A stretch of DNA of 64,000 nucleotides from Pseudoxanthomonas sp. X-1 (GCF_020042665.1 NZ_CP083376.1:2702001-2766000); one strand, 5' to 3'; shown: positions 8,384 to 18,458, counted from the first letter of the stretch. Numbers and translations are program-made. The notes: generated by a model not told the origin, from the sequence alone.

Positions 8384-10249
8384 TCAGGACGGGACTTCCT
8401 GAGTTCGGGTGCCGCGGCGGCTGGCTTCGAGCACTGCGGTGACAGTGCGGGCGTCGTAGCTGCCGCGCAGACGACGACCCTCGACGAAGAACGTCGGCGT
8501 GGCGTGCGCACCGCTGGCGACCGCACTGGCGAGGTCGCGCTCGACACGCTCGATCACCGCAGGGCTGTCGAGATCCGCGATGAACCGTTCGACGTCGAGC
8601 CCAAGCTCGGCGGCGTAGCCGATCAGATGCTCGCGCTCCAGCGCATGCTGACGGGTGAACACGAAGTCCAGCCACGGCCAGAACATCCCCTGGTTCGCCG
8701 CTGCCTCGGACGCCCGCGCGGCAATCGGCCCGTGCGGGTGGTGCGGCAGATGGCGCACCACATACCGCAGGTCGTCACCGAAGTGGGCGCGAAGATCGTC
8801 CCACGAACCGGTGGCGTGCGCACAGTACGCGCACTCGAAGTCCACGTACTCGACGAGTGTGAGCTGGGCGTCCTCCGGCCCGCGGATGTGATCGATCTCC
8901 GGATCGACCGGCGGCTCAAGCACCATCGGCAGGTCAGCGGTCTTCTCACCCCACCGCTGGGCGGCGACCTTGAAGATCAGCCACCCGAGCAACGTGGCGA
9001 ACACCATCGACACGAGCACGCCGACCGTCGCCTGGCGGCCCAGGTCGGAGGTCGTGCCGAACGCGAGCCCGATGATCAGCAGCGACACGGTGAAGCCGAT
9101 CCCGGACAGCGCCGCCCCACCGAACACGCTCCCCACCCCGACGCCCTCGGGCAGCCGGCCCAGGCCGAGACGGACGGCGACGAGCGTGGTGAGCCCGATG
9201 CCCAAGAGCTTGCCGAGCACGAGCCCTGCGATGACGCCCCACGTGACTGGCGAGCCAAAGGCCTCGGCGAGCAGCCCGCCACGCACGTCCACCCCGGCGT
9301 TCGCCAAGGCGAAGATCGGCACGATCAGCAGCGCCGTCGGCAGCCGCAGGAACTCGTGCAATCGCTCGTTCACCGAGATACCCCGGGACAGCCCGCAGTC
9401 CACCGCGCGGGCCGATGCGGCACTCGGCGACTGCCAGAAGTCACGGAACAACTGTCTTGCCGCAACGACCCCGTGACGTTGCGTCGCATAGGCGGGGATC
9501 AGCAGCCCCGCGGCCATCCCGGCGAGGGAGGCATGGATGCCGGAATACACGGTTGCGAACCACAGCACGATCACGATCAACACATACGGCGTCGCCCGCC
9601 ACTGGCGGGTGCGCCCCAACAACCACAATCCAACGAGGCTGGCGAGGGCGATAAGCAACGGGACGATCCGGATCTCCTCGCTATAGACGATGCCGATGAT
9701 GGACACTGCGAGGAAGTCATCGACCACGGTCAGGGTGAGCAGGAACACGCGCAACTGACCCGATAGCCGCGGGCCGACGATCGCCAAGGTGCCCAGCATG
9801 AACGCCGTATCGGTGCCGACCACCGCACCCCACCCGTGCAGGCCCTCACTTCCGGCTAGTTTCACGATCAGGACATACACCAGCGCGGGAAGCACGACTC
9901 CCGTGACCCCCGCGATCAGGGCGAGGCGGGCACGGCTGCGGTCACGGAGCGATCCGTGGGCGAACTCCTGACGCACCTCCAGTCCGATCAGGAAGAAGAA
10001 GACGACCATCAGGCCGTCGTTGACCCAGTGATGCAGATCCATGTGTAGGCGCAGTGGCCCGAAGTTGAACCCGACGTCTAGGTGCCACAACTCGAAATAG
10101 GCGTTAGATAGCGGCGAGTTCGCCCACACGAGCGCCACAACCGTGACGATCACCAGCAGCACCGCAGCGCCAGACTCCGTGCGTAGATAGTGGGCAACGC
10201 GTCTCCGTCTGATATGCGCCGAGGACTCACCAAAAGAAGAGGCTGGCAT
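8384..10249 (-). CDS. nhaA: Na+/H+ antiporter NhaA fused to a DsbA-like thioredoxin domain
   Basis: A 621-residue fusion. Residues 1 to about 420 are an NhaA antiporter with many membrane spans and the transport aspartate pair (TVVDDFLAV, residues 177-178). From about 445 on is a DsbA/thioredoxin-like domain with the CAYC active site (DFECAYCAHA) and a cis-Pro segment (GAHATPTFFV). Such fusions are known, notably in Actinobacteria. It would swap protons for sodium across the inner membrane. The start has AGGA seven bases before ATG. It sits between rarA (54 bp) and uvrA (25 bp) in one run; the stop lies within a small GTCCCG/CGGGAC hairpin. In this operon it may relieve acid stress from formate, which is inference. 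Confidence 0.88.
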   Translation of the reverse strand: MPASSFGESSAHIRRRRVAHYLRTESGAAVLLVIVTVVALVWANSPLSNAYFELWHLDVGFNFGPLRLHMDLHHWVNDGLMVVFFFLIGLEVRQEFAHGSLRDRSRARLALIAGVTGVVLPALVYVLIVKLAGSEGLHGWGAVVGTDTAFMLGTLAIVGPRLSGQLRVFLLTLTVVDDFLAVSIIGIVYSEEIRIVPLLIALASLVGLWLLGRTRQWRATPYVLIVIVLWFATVYSGIHASLAGMAAGLLIPAYATQRHGVVAARQLFRDFWQSPSAASARAVDCGLSRGISVNERLHEFLRLPTALLIVPIFALANAGVDVRGGLLAEAFGSPVTWGVIAGLVLGKLLGIGLTTLVAVRLGLGRLPEGVGVGSVFGGAALSGIGFTVSLLIIGLAFGTTSDLGRQATVGVLVSMVFATLLGWLIFKVAAQRWGEKTADLPMVLEPPVDPEIDHIRGPEDAQLTLVEYVDFECAYCAHATGSWDDLRAHFGDDLRYVVRHLPHHPHGPIAARASEAAANQGMFWPWLDFVFTRQHALEREHLIGYAAELGLDVERFIADLDSPAVIERVERDLASAVASGAHATPTFFVEGRRLRGSYDARTVTAVLEASRRGTRTQEVPS

Positions 10250-10303
10250 GTGCTTATCCTGTAGTTTGTGAGATCACGATGGGCAGGTTTCGGAGGCGAC
10301 CGG

Positions 10304-11617
10304 TCAGGCGTCCGCCTCTGGCAGCGTCCCATCATCCAGCGAGCGCAGCCAAGTAAGCCATTCTCCCAGCCTGCGCTCAACACCTCTGTCCGTTGGCTGA
10401 TACCAGCCCGGCCGCGCCACGCCCTCGGGAAAGTAGCTTTGCCCAGCGGCGTAGCCGTTGGGCTCGTCAGGAGCGTAGCGGTAGCCTTCGTGATACCCCA
10501 TCTGCTGCATCAGCTTCGTCGGCGCATTGCGAAGATGGAGAGGCACAGGCAGGGAGCCGCTGTTCTTGACGAAGGTCTTCGCCTTGTTCCAGGCGGCATA
10601 GGCAGCGTTCGACTTGGGGGCGGCAGCAAGGTAGGTCGCCGCGTGGGCAATCGGTATTTCGCCTTCGGGGGAACCCAGCCTCTCATAAGCCAGCGCGGCA
10701 TTGAGCGCCAGTTGCAGCGCCTGCGGGTCGGCATTGCCGATGTCTTCGCTGGCCACTACCACCATGCGGCGGGTCACCTGGCTGACGTCGCCGCTACCGT
10801 CAAGGATGCGGGCCAGCCAATACAGGGCCGCATCAGGGTCGGAGCCCCGTAGCGACTTGTGGAAGGCTGAGAGCTGCCAGTAGAACTCGTCACCGCCCTT
10901 GTCGAACCTGCGCAGCGATGGACTGGTGGACAGCTTGGCGGACTGGCCATCGACCACGGTCTTGCCAGCGCCCGACGCCGCATTCGTCACCTGCTCAAGC
11001 AGATTGAGGAAGCGCCTGCCATCGCCATCGGCAAAGCCCTTGAGCAGATCCAGCGCGTCCGCGTCCAACGTGACGCCCTGGAGATGCGGCAGTGCGCGTT
11101 CGTAGAGTTGGTTCAGTTCGTCGCTGGACAGCGGTTCGAGGGTATAGACCTGCGCGCGCGAGAGCAGTGCGGAATTGACCGCCAACCCCGGATGCTCGGT
11201 CGTCCCCCCCACCAGGGTCAGGAGCCCCGACTCGACATGGGGCAGCAGGGCATCCTGCTGCGCCTTGTTGAAGCGATGGATCTCATCGACGAAAAGCACC
11301 GTCGATCGACCATGGTTGTCCAGTTCGGCCTGGGCCTCGTCGATGGCTTGCCGGATGTCCTTCACCCCGGCCAGCACGGCCGAGATGGCGATGAATCGGC
11401 TGTCGGTCGCACTGGCGGCCAGGCGCCCTAGGGTGGTCTTGCCCACGCCTGGCGGCCCCCAGAGGATGAACGAGTGCAACTTGCCCGCCTCGAACGCGAG
11501 ACGCAGCGGCTTGCCGGGGCCGAGCAAGTGCCGTTGCCCGACGAATTCGTCCAGCGTCTTGGGCCGCAGGAGTTCGGCCAAGGGAGGCTTGGGCTTTGTC
11601 GTGAATAGATCGGTCAA
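10304..11617 (-). CDS. rarA: Replication-associated recombination ATPase RarA (MgsA)
   Basis: A 437-residue AAA+ ATPase of the RarA/WRNIP1 family, which acts at stalled or blocked replication forks. The Walker A motif is GPPGVGKTT (about residue 54), Walker B LFVDEIHRFNK, sensor SALLSRA, followed by the C-terminal oligomerisation region. It is an ICE-borne paralogue; the sensor loop reads GGTTEHPG where E. coli has GATTENPS, as I recall it. The start is TTG at 11617 behind GGGAGAGG. It follows the NADH dehydrogenase by 51 bp on the same strand. Formaldehyde makes DNA-protein crosslinks that stall forks, a plausible reason for its presence here. Confidence 0.9.
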   Translation of the reverse strand: MTDLFTTKPKPPLAELLRPKTLDEFVGQRHLLGPGKPLRLAFEAGKLHSFILWGPPGVGKTTLGRLAASATDSRFIAISAVLAGVKDIRQAIDEAQAELDNHGRSTVLFVDEIHRFNKAQQDALLPHVESGLLTLVGGTTEHPGLAVNSALLSRAQVYTLEPLSSDELNQLYERALPHLQGVTLDADALDLLKGFADGDGRRFLNLLEQVTNAASGAGKTVVDGQSAKLSTSPSLRRFDKGGDEFYWQLSAFHKSLRGSDPDAALYWLARILDGSGDVSQVTRRMVVVASEDIGNADPQALQLALNAALAYERLGSPEGEIPIAHAATYLAAAPKSNAAYAAWNKAKTFVKNSGSLPVPLHLRNAPTKLMQQMGYHEGYRYAPDEPNGYAAGQSYFPEGVARPGWYQPTDRGVERRLGEWLTWLRSLDDGTLPEADA

Positions 11618-11668
11618 GTTCCTCTCCCTGGCATTTCTGATAGTTGACGTTCCGATAAGGTGGGCACC

Positions 11669-12976
11669 TCAATCCAGAGAGCCGGATTTATCCAACGCCG
11701 TGGGCTCTTTGTCGGCAATCGCATGCATGATGATGCGAGAGCCGCGGTAGCCGATGCTGTGGTTCCATACCCAGCTCAAAGCGACACTGAGACGATTTCG
11801 CGTGCCGATCAGAAAGTAGATGTGCGCCAGCTTCCAGATCCACCACGCAAAGGCACCACGCAGCTTCACCCGCCCCATGTCAATCACCGCCAGGCTGCGG
11901 CCGATGGTGGCCAGGTTCCCCTGATGCCGGTATTTGAAAGGCCCGTCAGCGGGCTTGCCCTTCAAACGCCGTCCAATCAGGTTAGCGACGTACTTCCCTT
12001 GCTGTTTGGCGGCCGGGGCGATGCCCGGCACGGGCTTCCCATCGGCCATGGTGCACGAGGCTGTATCGCCGATGGCGAAGACCTCCGGGCGACCGGCCAC
12101 CGTCAGGTCAGGGCCAACGACCACTCGACCAGCACGATCAGACGCAGCGCCCAACCAGCGAGCCGCGGGAGACGCCTGGACTCCGGCGGCCCAGACGATG
12201 GTCTTGGCCGAAAGGGGCTTGCCGCCATACACCACGCCGTCGGCCGAGCATTCGGTGACCGGAGTACCCAGCACGACCTCGACCCCGAGTTTTTCGAGTG
12301 CCTGGCGCGTATAGGCCGAAAGATCCTCTGGAAAGACCGACAACAGACGCGGGCCAGCCTCGATCAGTACAACCCGCGATGTGCTCGGGTCGATCGAGCG
12401 GAAGTCACGCGCCAGCGTGTCTCGTGCCAGCTCGGCGATGGTTCCGGCCAATTCAACCCCGGTGGGACCACCACCGATGATGACGAACGTCTGCAGCGCG
12501 GCACGCTGCTGAGGATCGCTCGTGCGCTCAGCTTCCTCGAAAGCCGCGAGGATTCGGCCCCGAATGGTCGTGGCATCTTCCAGCGTCTTCAACCCCGGCG
12601 CGAAAGCCCCCCATTCGTCGTGTCCGAAGTAGGCATGGGTAGCACCTGTCGCGAGCACGAGCGTGTCGTAGGTTTGCCGCATTCCATTGTTGAGAATGAC
12701 CTGACGCGCGTCCTGGTCGATACCTTCCACTTCCGCCATCAAGGTGTTCACTTCCGGGCGATTTCGGAAGAGATAGCGAATAGGCCAGGCGATCTCGGAT
12801 GTCGAAAGTGACGCACCTGCGACCTGGTAAAGCAAGGGTTGGAACAGGTGATGATTGCGCCGATCGATGATCGTCACATCGACCTCGACACCAGCAAGCT
12901 GGTTGGCAACCTCGATCCCGCCGAAGCCCGCTCCGATAATGACGACGTGATGTCGGTTTTTGGAGGTCTTTGTCAT
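11669..12976 (-). CDS. ndh: Type II NADH dehydrogenase-like FAD oxidoreductase
   Basis: A 435-residue single-chain flavoprotein with an N-terminal FAD-binding Rossmann motif (VVIIGAGFGGIEVA), a second nucleotide-binding motif (FVIIGGGPTGVELAG, about 165-180), the FAIGDTA segment and a hydrophobic C-terminal stretch (WWIWKLAHIYFLIG) for membrane contact. These fit NDH-2, which passes electrons from NADH to quinone without pumping protons. It is 16 bp downstream of frmB. FrmA makes one NADH per formaldehyde oxidised, so an NDH-2 in the same run would regenerate NAD+; that link is inferred. A good AGGAG site precedes ATG. Confidence 0.85.
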   Translation of the reverse strand: MTKTSKNRHHVVIIGAGFGGIEVANQLAGVEVDVTIIDRRNHHLFQPLLYQVAGASLSTSEIAWPIRYLFRNRPEVNTLMAEVEGIDQDARQVILNNGMRQTYDTLVLATGATHAYFGHDEWGAFAPGLKTLEDATTIRGRILAAFEEAERTSDPQQRAALQTFVIIGGGPTGVELAGTIAELARDTLARDFRSIDPSTSRVVLIEAGPRLLSVFPEDLSAYTRQALEKLGVEVVLGTPVTECSADGVVYGGKPLSAKTIVWAAGVQASPAARWLGAASDRAGRVVVGPDLTVAGRPEVFAIGDTASCTMADGKPVPGIAPAAKQQGKYVANLIGRRLKGKPADGPFKYRHQGNLATIGRSLAVIDMGRVKLRGAFAWWIWKLAHIYFLIGTRNRLSVALSWVWNHSIGYRGSRIIMHAIADKEPTALDKSGSLD

Positions 12977-12992
12977 GACCTGATCTCCTCTC

Positions 12993-13823
12993 TCAGCGTT
13001 TCAGCGCCGATGCGTGGTGTGCCATATGCTCGCCAATGAAGCTGGCAATGAAGTAGTAGCTGTGGTCGTAGCCTGGGCGCAGATTCAACGTGAGCGGGTG
13101 CCCCGTCTCGTCGCAGGCTTTGCGCAGCAGGTCGGGCTGAAGCTGGCTCTCCAGGAACTCGTCGCCCAAGCCCTGATCAACCAGCAACGGCAAACGCTCC
13201 TGCACGGTGCGAATCAGCTCCACGGTGTCGTACTGCTTCCACACTTCCCGATCGCTGCCCAGGTACGCCTCGAAGGCCTTGTGCCCCCAGGGAACCTGGG
13301 TGGGGGCGACGATGGGCGAGAAGGCCGAGACGCTTCGATAACGGCCCGGGTTGCGCAGGGCGATGACCAGAGCGCCGTGTCCTCCCATGGAATGGCCGCT
13401 GATGCTCCGCTCCGCTGTCACGGGAAAGTGGGCCTCGATCAGCGCCGGCAATTCCTGCACGACGTAGTCGTACATCCGATGATTCGCAGCCCAGGGTTCC
13501 TGTGTGGCGTTGACGTAGAAACCCGCCCCCTGTCCGAGGTCATAGGCAGGATCGTCGGCAACGCCTTCGCCGCGAGCACTGCTATCGGGCGCGACGACGG
13601 CAATGCCATGTTCGGCCGCGTAGCGCTGGACGGCGGCCTTGGTGATGAAGTTCTGCTCGGTGCAGGTGAGGCCTGAAAGCCAGTACAGCACCGGCACCTT
13701 GCCGTGCTGTGCCTGCGGAGGCAGATAGACGCCGACCTTCATCGTGCAACCGAGCGTCGTGGATTCATGCTGATAAACGTCCTGCCAACCATCAAAGCTG
13801 GCGTGATGTTCGATGCGTTCCAT
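12993..13823 (-). CDS. frmB: S-formylglutathione hydrolase
   Basis: A 276-residue alpha/beta hydrolase of the esterase D/FrmB family that splits S-formylglutathione to formate and glutathione, the step after FrmA. The nucleophile elbow is SGHSMGGHGAL (about residues 146-156). The expected Asp and His follow (GDEFLE, GYDHSYYF), and the N-terminal YLPP and WLSGLTCTEQNF motifs are typical. Start ATG has AGGAG six bases upstream. It follows the DUF3422 gene by 58 bp and precedes ndh by 16 bp. Confidence 0.93.
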   Translation of the reverse strand: MERIEHHASFDGWQDVYQHESTTLGCTMKVGVYLPPQAQHGKVPVLYWLSGLTCTEQNFITKAAVQRYAAEHGIAVVAPDSSARGEGVADDPAYDLGQGAGFYVNATQEPWAANHRMYDYVVQELPALIEAHFPVTAERSISGHSMGGHGALVIALRNPGRYRSVSAFSPIVAPTQVPWGHKAFEAYLGSDREVWKQYDTVELIRTVQERLPLLVDQGLGDEFLESQLQPDLLRKACDETGHPLTLNLRPGYDHSYYFIASFIGEHMAHHASALKR

Positions 13824-13881
13824 GTAGTTCTCCTATGTTCAAAGGAACGGCGCAGCTCTCGCGCGCCAGGACGGCAGCTCG

Positions 13882-15216
13882 TCAGGAAGATTTCTCTTCC
13901 GCTGCCGTGTCGCCGTGGGCGTGTCTGATCCTGCGCACGATCCACCAGATCGTCAGCATCACCGCAGGCACCAGAACCGCCATCACCGGCGCCACGCTGT
14001 CGTGAACCATCGGAATGCCCTTGAGCAAATAGCCGAGAAGACTCACGACGTAATAAGAAATTGCCGCGACCGACAGGCCTTCGACGGTTTGCTGAAGGCG
14101 CAATTGCATCTTGGCCCGGTTGTTCATCGACGCAAGCAGATCGCGGTTCTGGCGTTCAAGCTCGACGTCGATCCAGGAACGCAGCAACGCGATGGCCCGG
14201 GTCAGCTTGTCGGAGAGCTTGGTCTGGCGCTCCTTTACGGATTGGCATGTCCGCATGGCGGGAGCGATGCGACGCTGCAGGAAATCCGCCCAGGTGCAGT
14301 ACCCGGATACGGCCTCTTCCGAAAGCGCTGCCAGCCTTTCCTCGACGATCTCGTAGTAGGCACGACTGGCGCCGAAGCGATAGAGATTCGCCGCAACGCC
14401 AGCTTCCAGTTCGGCAGCCAGGCCGGTCAATTCGGACAGCAGCACGTCGCTGTCGCGCCGTTCCACCAAGCTCGTACACATCTCGTCGGTGATCGCCGCA
14501 AGGCGCGACTCCATGCGCCGCAGCTCCGACGTCATCGACCGCGTCAACGGCAAGGACAGCAACGCCAAGGTACGGTAGGTCTCGATCTCCAGCAGACGTT
14601 GAGCCAGCGCACCCGCCCGCGCCGGGGTCAAATCGCGGGCAAGGACGAGGATCTGCGTCAGGCCATCCTCATCCTGTCGGAAGTCGGTGAGGATGGCGGC
14701 AGAGCCGTTCTCCACCAGCGAGTAGCACAGGCTGGCAGGATCGAAGCGATCGGCCTCCTTCTCCGTTTCCGGCGTCCATGGAAGAAGTCTCAAACGGATG
14801 CCGGATACGACCGGGCCGGGAGGAACAAATCCATGCTTGAACGGATTTTCGCCGCACGGCTCTCCCGTCTCGGAATCCAGCGAAGCGCACCAGAGATACG
14901 TTGAGAACTCGGTGTGCTTTTCACAGTGCAGGTCTCCCTCATCCCATGTCATGCCGTGAAGCGGCGTAGCGTGGTCGGGCTCGGCAACGCCGAAGCGATG
15001 AGACAACTCACTCATCGCCATCTGATCCCTGGCCTGATCGCCTTCGGTCATGAAAGCGAGCTGCAATATGCCGCGGGGGGCCTGAATCAACAGATGCGGG
15101 CGCGCATGCACTTCACCCACGGCCGCAGCACGATCGGCATAGGCCGGCATGCCGTACACGGTGGCGGTCGGGGCGGGTTGTACGGTCGTCGCATTGATGT
15201 TGGCCGGCTCTTGCAT
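13882..15216 (-). CDS. DUF3422 membrane protein
   Basis: A 444-residue protein of the DUF3422 family. The N-terminal part has the conserved PAYADRAAAVGEVHARPH motif. A long helical middle region follows, and two membrane spans near the C-terminus (about 376-398 and 403-425) end in a charged tail. The start was set at MQEPAN because GAGG lies five bases before that ATG. DUF3422 genes occur with glutathione-dependent formaldehyde clusters on mobile elements, as I recall, but no activity is known. It is separated from the VOC gene by 182 bp containing a strong hairpin. Confidence 0.82.
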   Translation of the reverse strand: MQEPANINATTVQPAPTATVYGMPAYADRAAAVGEVHARPHLLIQAPRGILQLAFMTEGDQARDQMAMSELSHRFGVAEPDHATPLHGMTWDEGDLHCEKHTEFSTYLWCASLDSETGEPCGENPFKHGFVPPGPVVSGIRLRLLPWTPETEKEADRFDPASLCYSLVENGSAAILTDFRQDEDGLTQILVLARDLTPARAGALAQRLLEIETYRTLALLSLPLTRSMTSELRRMESRLAAITDEMCTSLVERRDSDVLLSELTGLAAELEAGVAANLYRFGASRAYYEIVEERLAALSEEAVSGYCTWADFLQRRIAPAMRTCQSVKERQTKLSDKLTRAIALLRSWIDVELERQNRDLLASMNNRAKMQLRLQQTVEGLSVAAISYYVVSLLGYLLKGIPMVHDSVAPVMAVLVPAVMLTIWWIVRRIRHAHGDTAAEEKSS

Positions 15217-15262
15217 AACGACCTCATTTCTCATTGGTTGAAAAACACGCTTCAAAGCAAAT

Positions 15263-15297
15263 GCCCGCAGCCATGCGTTTCGCACATGGCTGCGGGC
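15263..15297 (-). terminator. Strong hairpin within the formaldehyde gene run, attenuator or partial terminator
   Basis: Thirteen-base arms GCCCGCAGCCATG and CATGGCTGCGGGC pair exactly around a 9-nt loop between the VOC and DUF3422 genes. Downstream on the minus strand comes ATTTGCTTTGAAG, a poor U-tract, so it may attenuate or protect mRNA ends rather than fully stop transcription. Confidence 0.5.
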
Positions 15298-15398
15298 CGA
15301 TCTTCATGAGCAGGCACCGCTCTACACGGTCCGTCTAATAGGCTCGCCGTATAGAGGCTTGTGCTGGCCCTTTCAGAACGCCCTCAGCTTCCTTGCTT

Positions 15399-15797
15399 TC
15401 AGACGAAGGTGTACGAGCAGACCTTGTTGCCCGCCGGATCACGCAGGTAGGCCGCATAGGCACCCGGCAGGTGACCACGTGCGCCAGGCTGGCCCTCGTC
15501 GGTGCCGCCTGCGGCAAGGCCGGCAGCATGGAAGGCATCCACTTCGGCGGGAGTGGCGGCCGCAAAGCCGATCGTCACGCCGTTGCTGGAGGGCGCTTCA
15601 CCATTGCCCGGACGGGCGATGATGAAAGCCGGCTTTTCGCGACCGAAAAGTACCCATCCGTTGTTGAAAGGACCGAGGTTCTTGATGCCAAGAGCACCCA
15701 GAGCGGCGTCGTAGAACGCGACCGACTTCTGAAGGTCGGCAGCGCCGATAAAAATGTGCGAAAAGATGCCATCGCCAGAAATGACAGGAGTGGACAT
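15399..15797 (-). CDS. VOC/glyoxalase-fold protein of the formaldehyde cluster
   Basis: A 132-residue single-domain VOC-fold protein. It opens with IFSHIFIGAADLQKSVAFYD, has a central FGREKPAFIIARP strand and ends AAYLRDPAGNKVCSYTF, the metal-binding arrangement of glyoxalase I-like proteins. The substrate cannot be read from the sequence. A VOC protein next to frmA is common in mobile formaldehyde-resistance clusters, so it may act on a glutathione adduct. It is 43 bp after frmA on the same strand. Confidence 0.82.
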   Translation of the reverse strand: MSTPVISGDGIFSHIFIGAADLQKSVAFYDAALGALGIKNLGPFNNGWVLFGREKPAFIIARPGNGEAPSSNGVTIGFAAATPAEVDAFHAAGLAAGGTDEGQPGARGHLPGAYAAYLRDPAGNKVCSYTFV

Positions 15798-15840
15798 GAT
15801 TAATTTCCTTGGTGGTTGGTGTTGAATGGGTAGTGGGCGG

Positions 15841-16974
<1,134 letters not shown>

Positions 16975-17009
16975 CTAAATTTGCCCTCACCGAGGGCACC
17001 CTGGTGCCT

Positions 17010-17285
17010 CTACCGCAGATAGGAGCGGACGATAGAGATGGTCTCGTCAATGGACTTGTTCTGCGAATCGCTCCTGATTTCGCTACTGGGAAACTCTTCC
17101 CGCAGATAGCTCTCCAGAACGGTTGCCATCAATCCGTTGACTGCCCCACGAACGGCCGCAAGCTGCTGAAGAATTGCAGGGCATTCCGCACCTGCATCGA
17201 GCGCTTGCTCAAGAGTCGCTACCTGACCTTTGATGCGCCGGATGCGCGTCAGGGCTTGCTTCTTTTCTTCCGGGCTGTGTGGCAT
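17010..17285 (-). CDS. frmR: FrmR formaldehyde-responsive repressor (CsoR/RcnR family)
   Basis: A 91-residue all-helical repressor. It begins MPHSPEEKKQALTRIRRIKG, with the Pro2 and conserved Cys (DAGAECPAI, about residue 36) that in E. coli FrmR are crosslinked by formaldehyde, which releases DNA. The start was set at this ATG because homologues begin here; the longer frame runs through the promoter. It is first in a co-directional run of nine genes ending at uvrA. A dyad and TATAAT box lie 32-56 bp upstream. Confidence 0.92.
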   Translation of the reverse strand: MPHSPEEKKQALTRIRRIKGQVATLEQALDAGAECPAILQQLAAVRGAVNGLMATVLESYLREEFPSSEIRSDSQNKSIDETISIVRSYLR

Positions 17286-17316
17286 CGAACACCTCTCTAC
17301 TTGGGTACACCGCCGC

Positions 17317-17341
17317 ATTATACAATACTCCACCATAGTAT
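17317..17341 (-). promoter_or_regulatory. frmR promoter with probable FrmR operator
   Basis: On the minus strand a TATAAT box (17322-17317) lies just downstream of the dyad ATACT-ATGGTGG-AGTAT (17341-17325). A G/C-rich centre between A/T-rich arms is typical of CsoR/FrmR operators. Its overlap with the -10/-35 spacer fits repression relieved by formaldehyde. No good -35 box is seen. Confidence 0.6.
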
Positions 17342-17457
17342 ATGCGGCCGAACTTCGCCACAAATTCTGTGCTCTTCGAGCACTATTACAGGCTAGTACA
17401 GATTTGTTCCCAAGAAGCGCAAAACATTCAAATCAATGAATATTTCTTGCATGTATC

Positions 17458-17544
17458 GACAGCATCGGGGCAAGTTCAAAACCGGTCAAACTGGAAAAAT
17501 CTATGCGCAGATAGATATGGCCTATCTAAGCCAACTCATCGAGC
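17458..17544 (-). promoter_or_regulatory. 87-bp shared upstream element, frm copy, with LysR-type dyad
   Basis: Read on the minus strand, toward frmR, it contains GCTCGA, then TAGATAG-N7-CTATCTGCGCATAGAT, TTCCAGTTTGACC and GATGCTGTC. The core 71 bp match the element upstream of the plus-strand formaldehyde dehydrogenase gene at 58 of 71 positions without gaps, in the same orientation relative to the gene. ATAG-N7-CTAT is a T-N11-A dyad of the kind LysR regulators bind. TTGACC-N17-GATGCT could be a weak activator-dependent promoter. Confidence 0.65.
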
Positions 17545-17567
17545 TGAAGCTATCAAGATGAGACCGG

Positions 17568-18458
17568 CTAGGCGACCTGACGACCCGAGTACCGAGCCTT
17601 CCTCAGTGCAGGCAACATCTGGCCGTCCCAGTCACGATCGACCGCAACCTGGGCCTGTTCCTGGTTTCGTTCGAGGGCTTCAACGTCCAGATCAGCAATC
17701 GCCCATGTCTGCGTGCCGCAAGTCGTCGCGAGAATGCCATCCTCCGGGAATCCGCGATCCATGGGTGCATAGATCGTGGCCTCGCCAGTATTCGTGTCCA
17801 GCGCCGGGCTCCAGTCAGCAGCTCCGGTCGTCACGGCCTGCGCGATGAACATTCGGTTCTCCAGTGCCCGCGCCATGCAGCCCACACGGACCCGGGTTGC
17901 ACCTGCTTGGGTGTCGGTACAGCTCGGGACCAGCAGCAGGCGCACTCCCGCCTCTCGCTGGGCTCGCACGGGCAATGGAAACTCACTGTCATAGCAAACA
18001 GCGATGCCGGCACGCACGCCTTTCAAATCGAACACCTTCAGTTCGTCGCCACCCTCGATGACGCCGGCGTCTTTCTCGAACCCCGTCAACTGCAATTTGT
18101 CTTGGTAGTCGCGTGTGCCGTCAGGCGCAAACCACCAAGCCCGGTTGCGGTAGCGGTCCAATCCAACCTGGGTCAAAAACGTACCGGCCTGAATGGTCAT
18201 GCACAACTCGCGCGACAGGTCGGCATACAGTGCCAGCCACGCAGGCTGCAAGGCCTGCAGCGCGGCCAGAGAGGCGTTGAAATCATGGCGGATGCCAGGC
18301 TCGAACGTTGCAGCCAGTTCGAGGGATAGATACTCGGGCAACACGGCCAGTTCCGCCCCGCCACGGCGCGCCTCCTCCAGAACCAGCCGCTGCCGCGCAG
18401 CAAATGCCTCGAAGCCCGCGGGCTGACCCACTGAGTATTTCGCAACTGCTACTTTCAT
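17568..18458 (-). CDS. Carbon-nitrogen hydrolase (nitrilase superfamily)
   Basis: A 296-residue nitrilase-fold amidase with all three catalytic residues: Glu in VLPEYLSLEL, Lys in YQDKLQLTGFEKD and Cys in AVCYDSEFP. Its closest subgroup is the carbon-nitrogen hydrolases often found next to an acetyltransferase; the substrate is not evident. The start ATG overlaps the stop of the acetyltransferase gene (ATGA), so the two are coupled. It is the last gene of a three-gene minus-strand operon and ends 283 bp from frmR in the same direction. Confidence 0.82.
   Translation of the reverse strand: MKVAVAKYSVGQPAGFEAFAARQRLVLEEARRGGAELAVLPEYLSLELAATFEPGIRHDFNASLAALQALQPAWLALYADLSRELCMTIQAGTFLTQVGLDRYRNRAWWFAPDGTRDYQDKLQLTGFEKDAGVIEGGDELKVFDLKGVRAGIAVCYDSEFPLPVRAQREAGVRLLLVPSCTDTQAGATRVRVGCMARALENRMFIAQAVTTGAADWSPALDTNTGEATIYAPMDRGFPEDGILATTCGTQTWAIADLDVEALERNQEQAQVAVDRDWDGQMLPALRKARYSGRQVA

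Noticed and set aside
8359..8547. Longer N-terminus for UvrA
   Set aside because: It would overlap the end of nhaA by 164 bp, has low-complexity Ser/Arg/Ala content, and the TTG at 8358 has a proper ribosome-binding site that is shared with nhaA.
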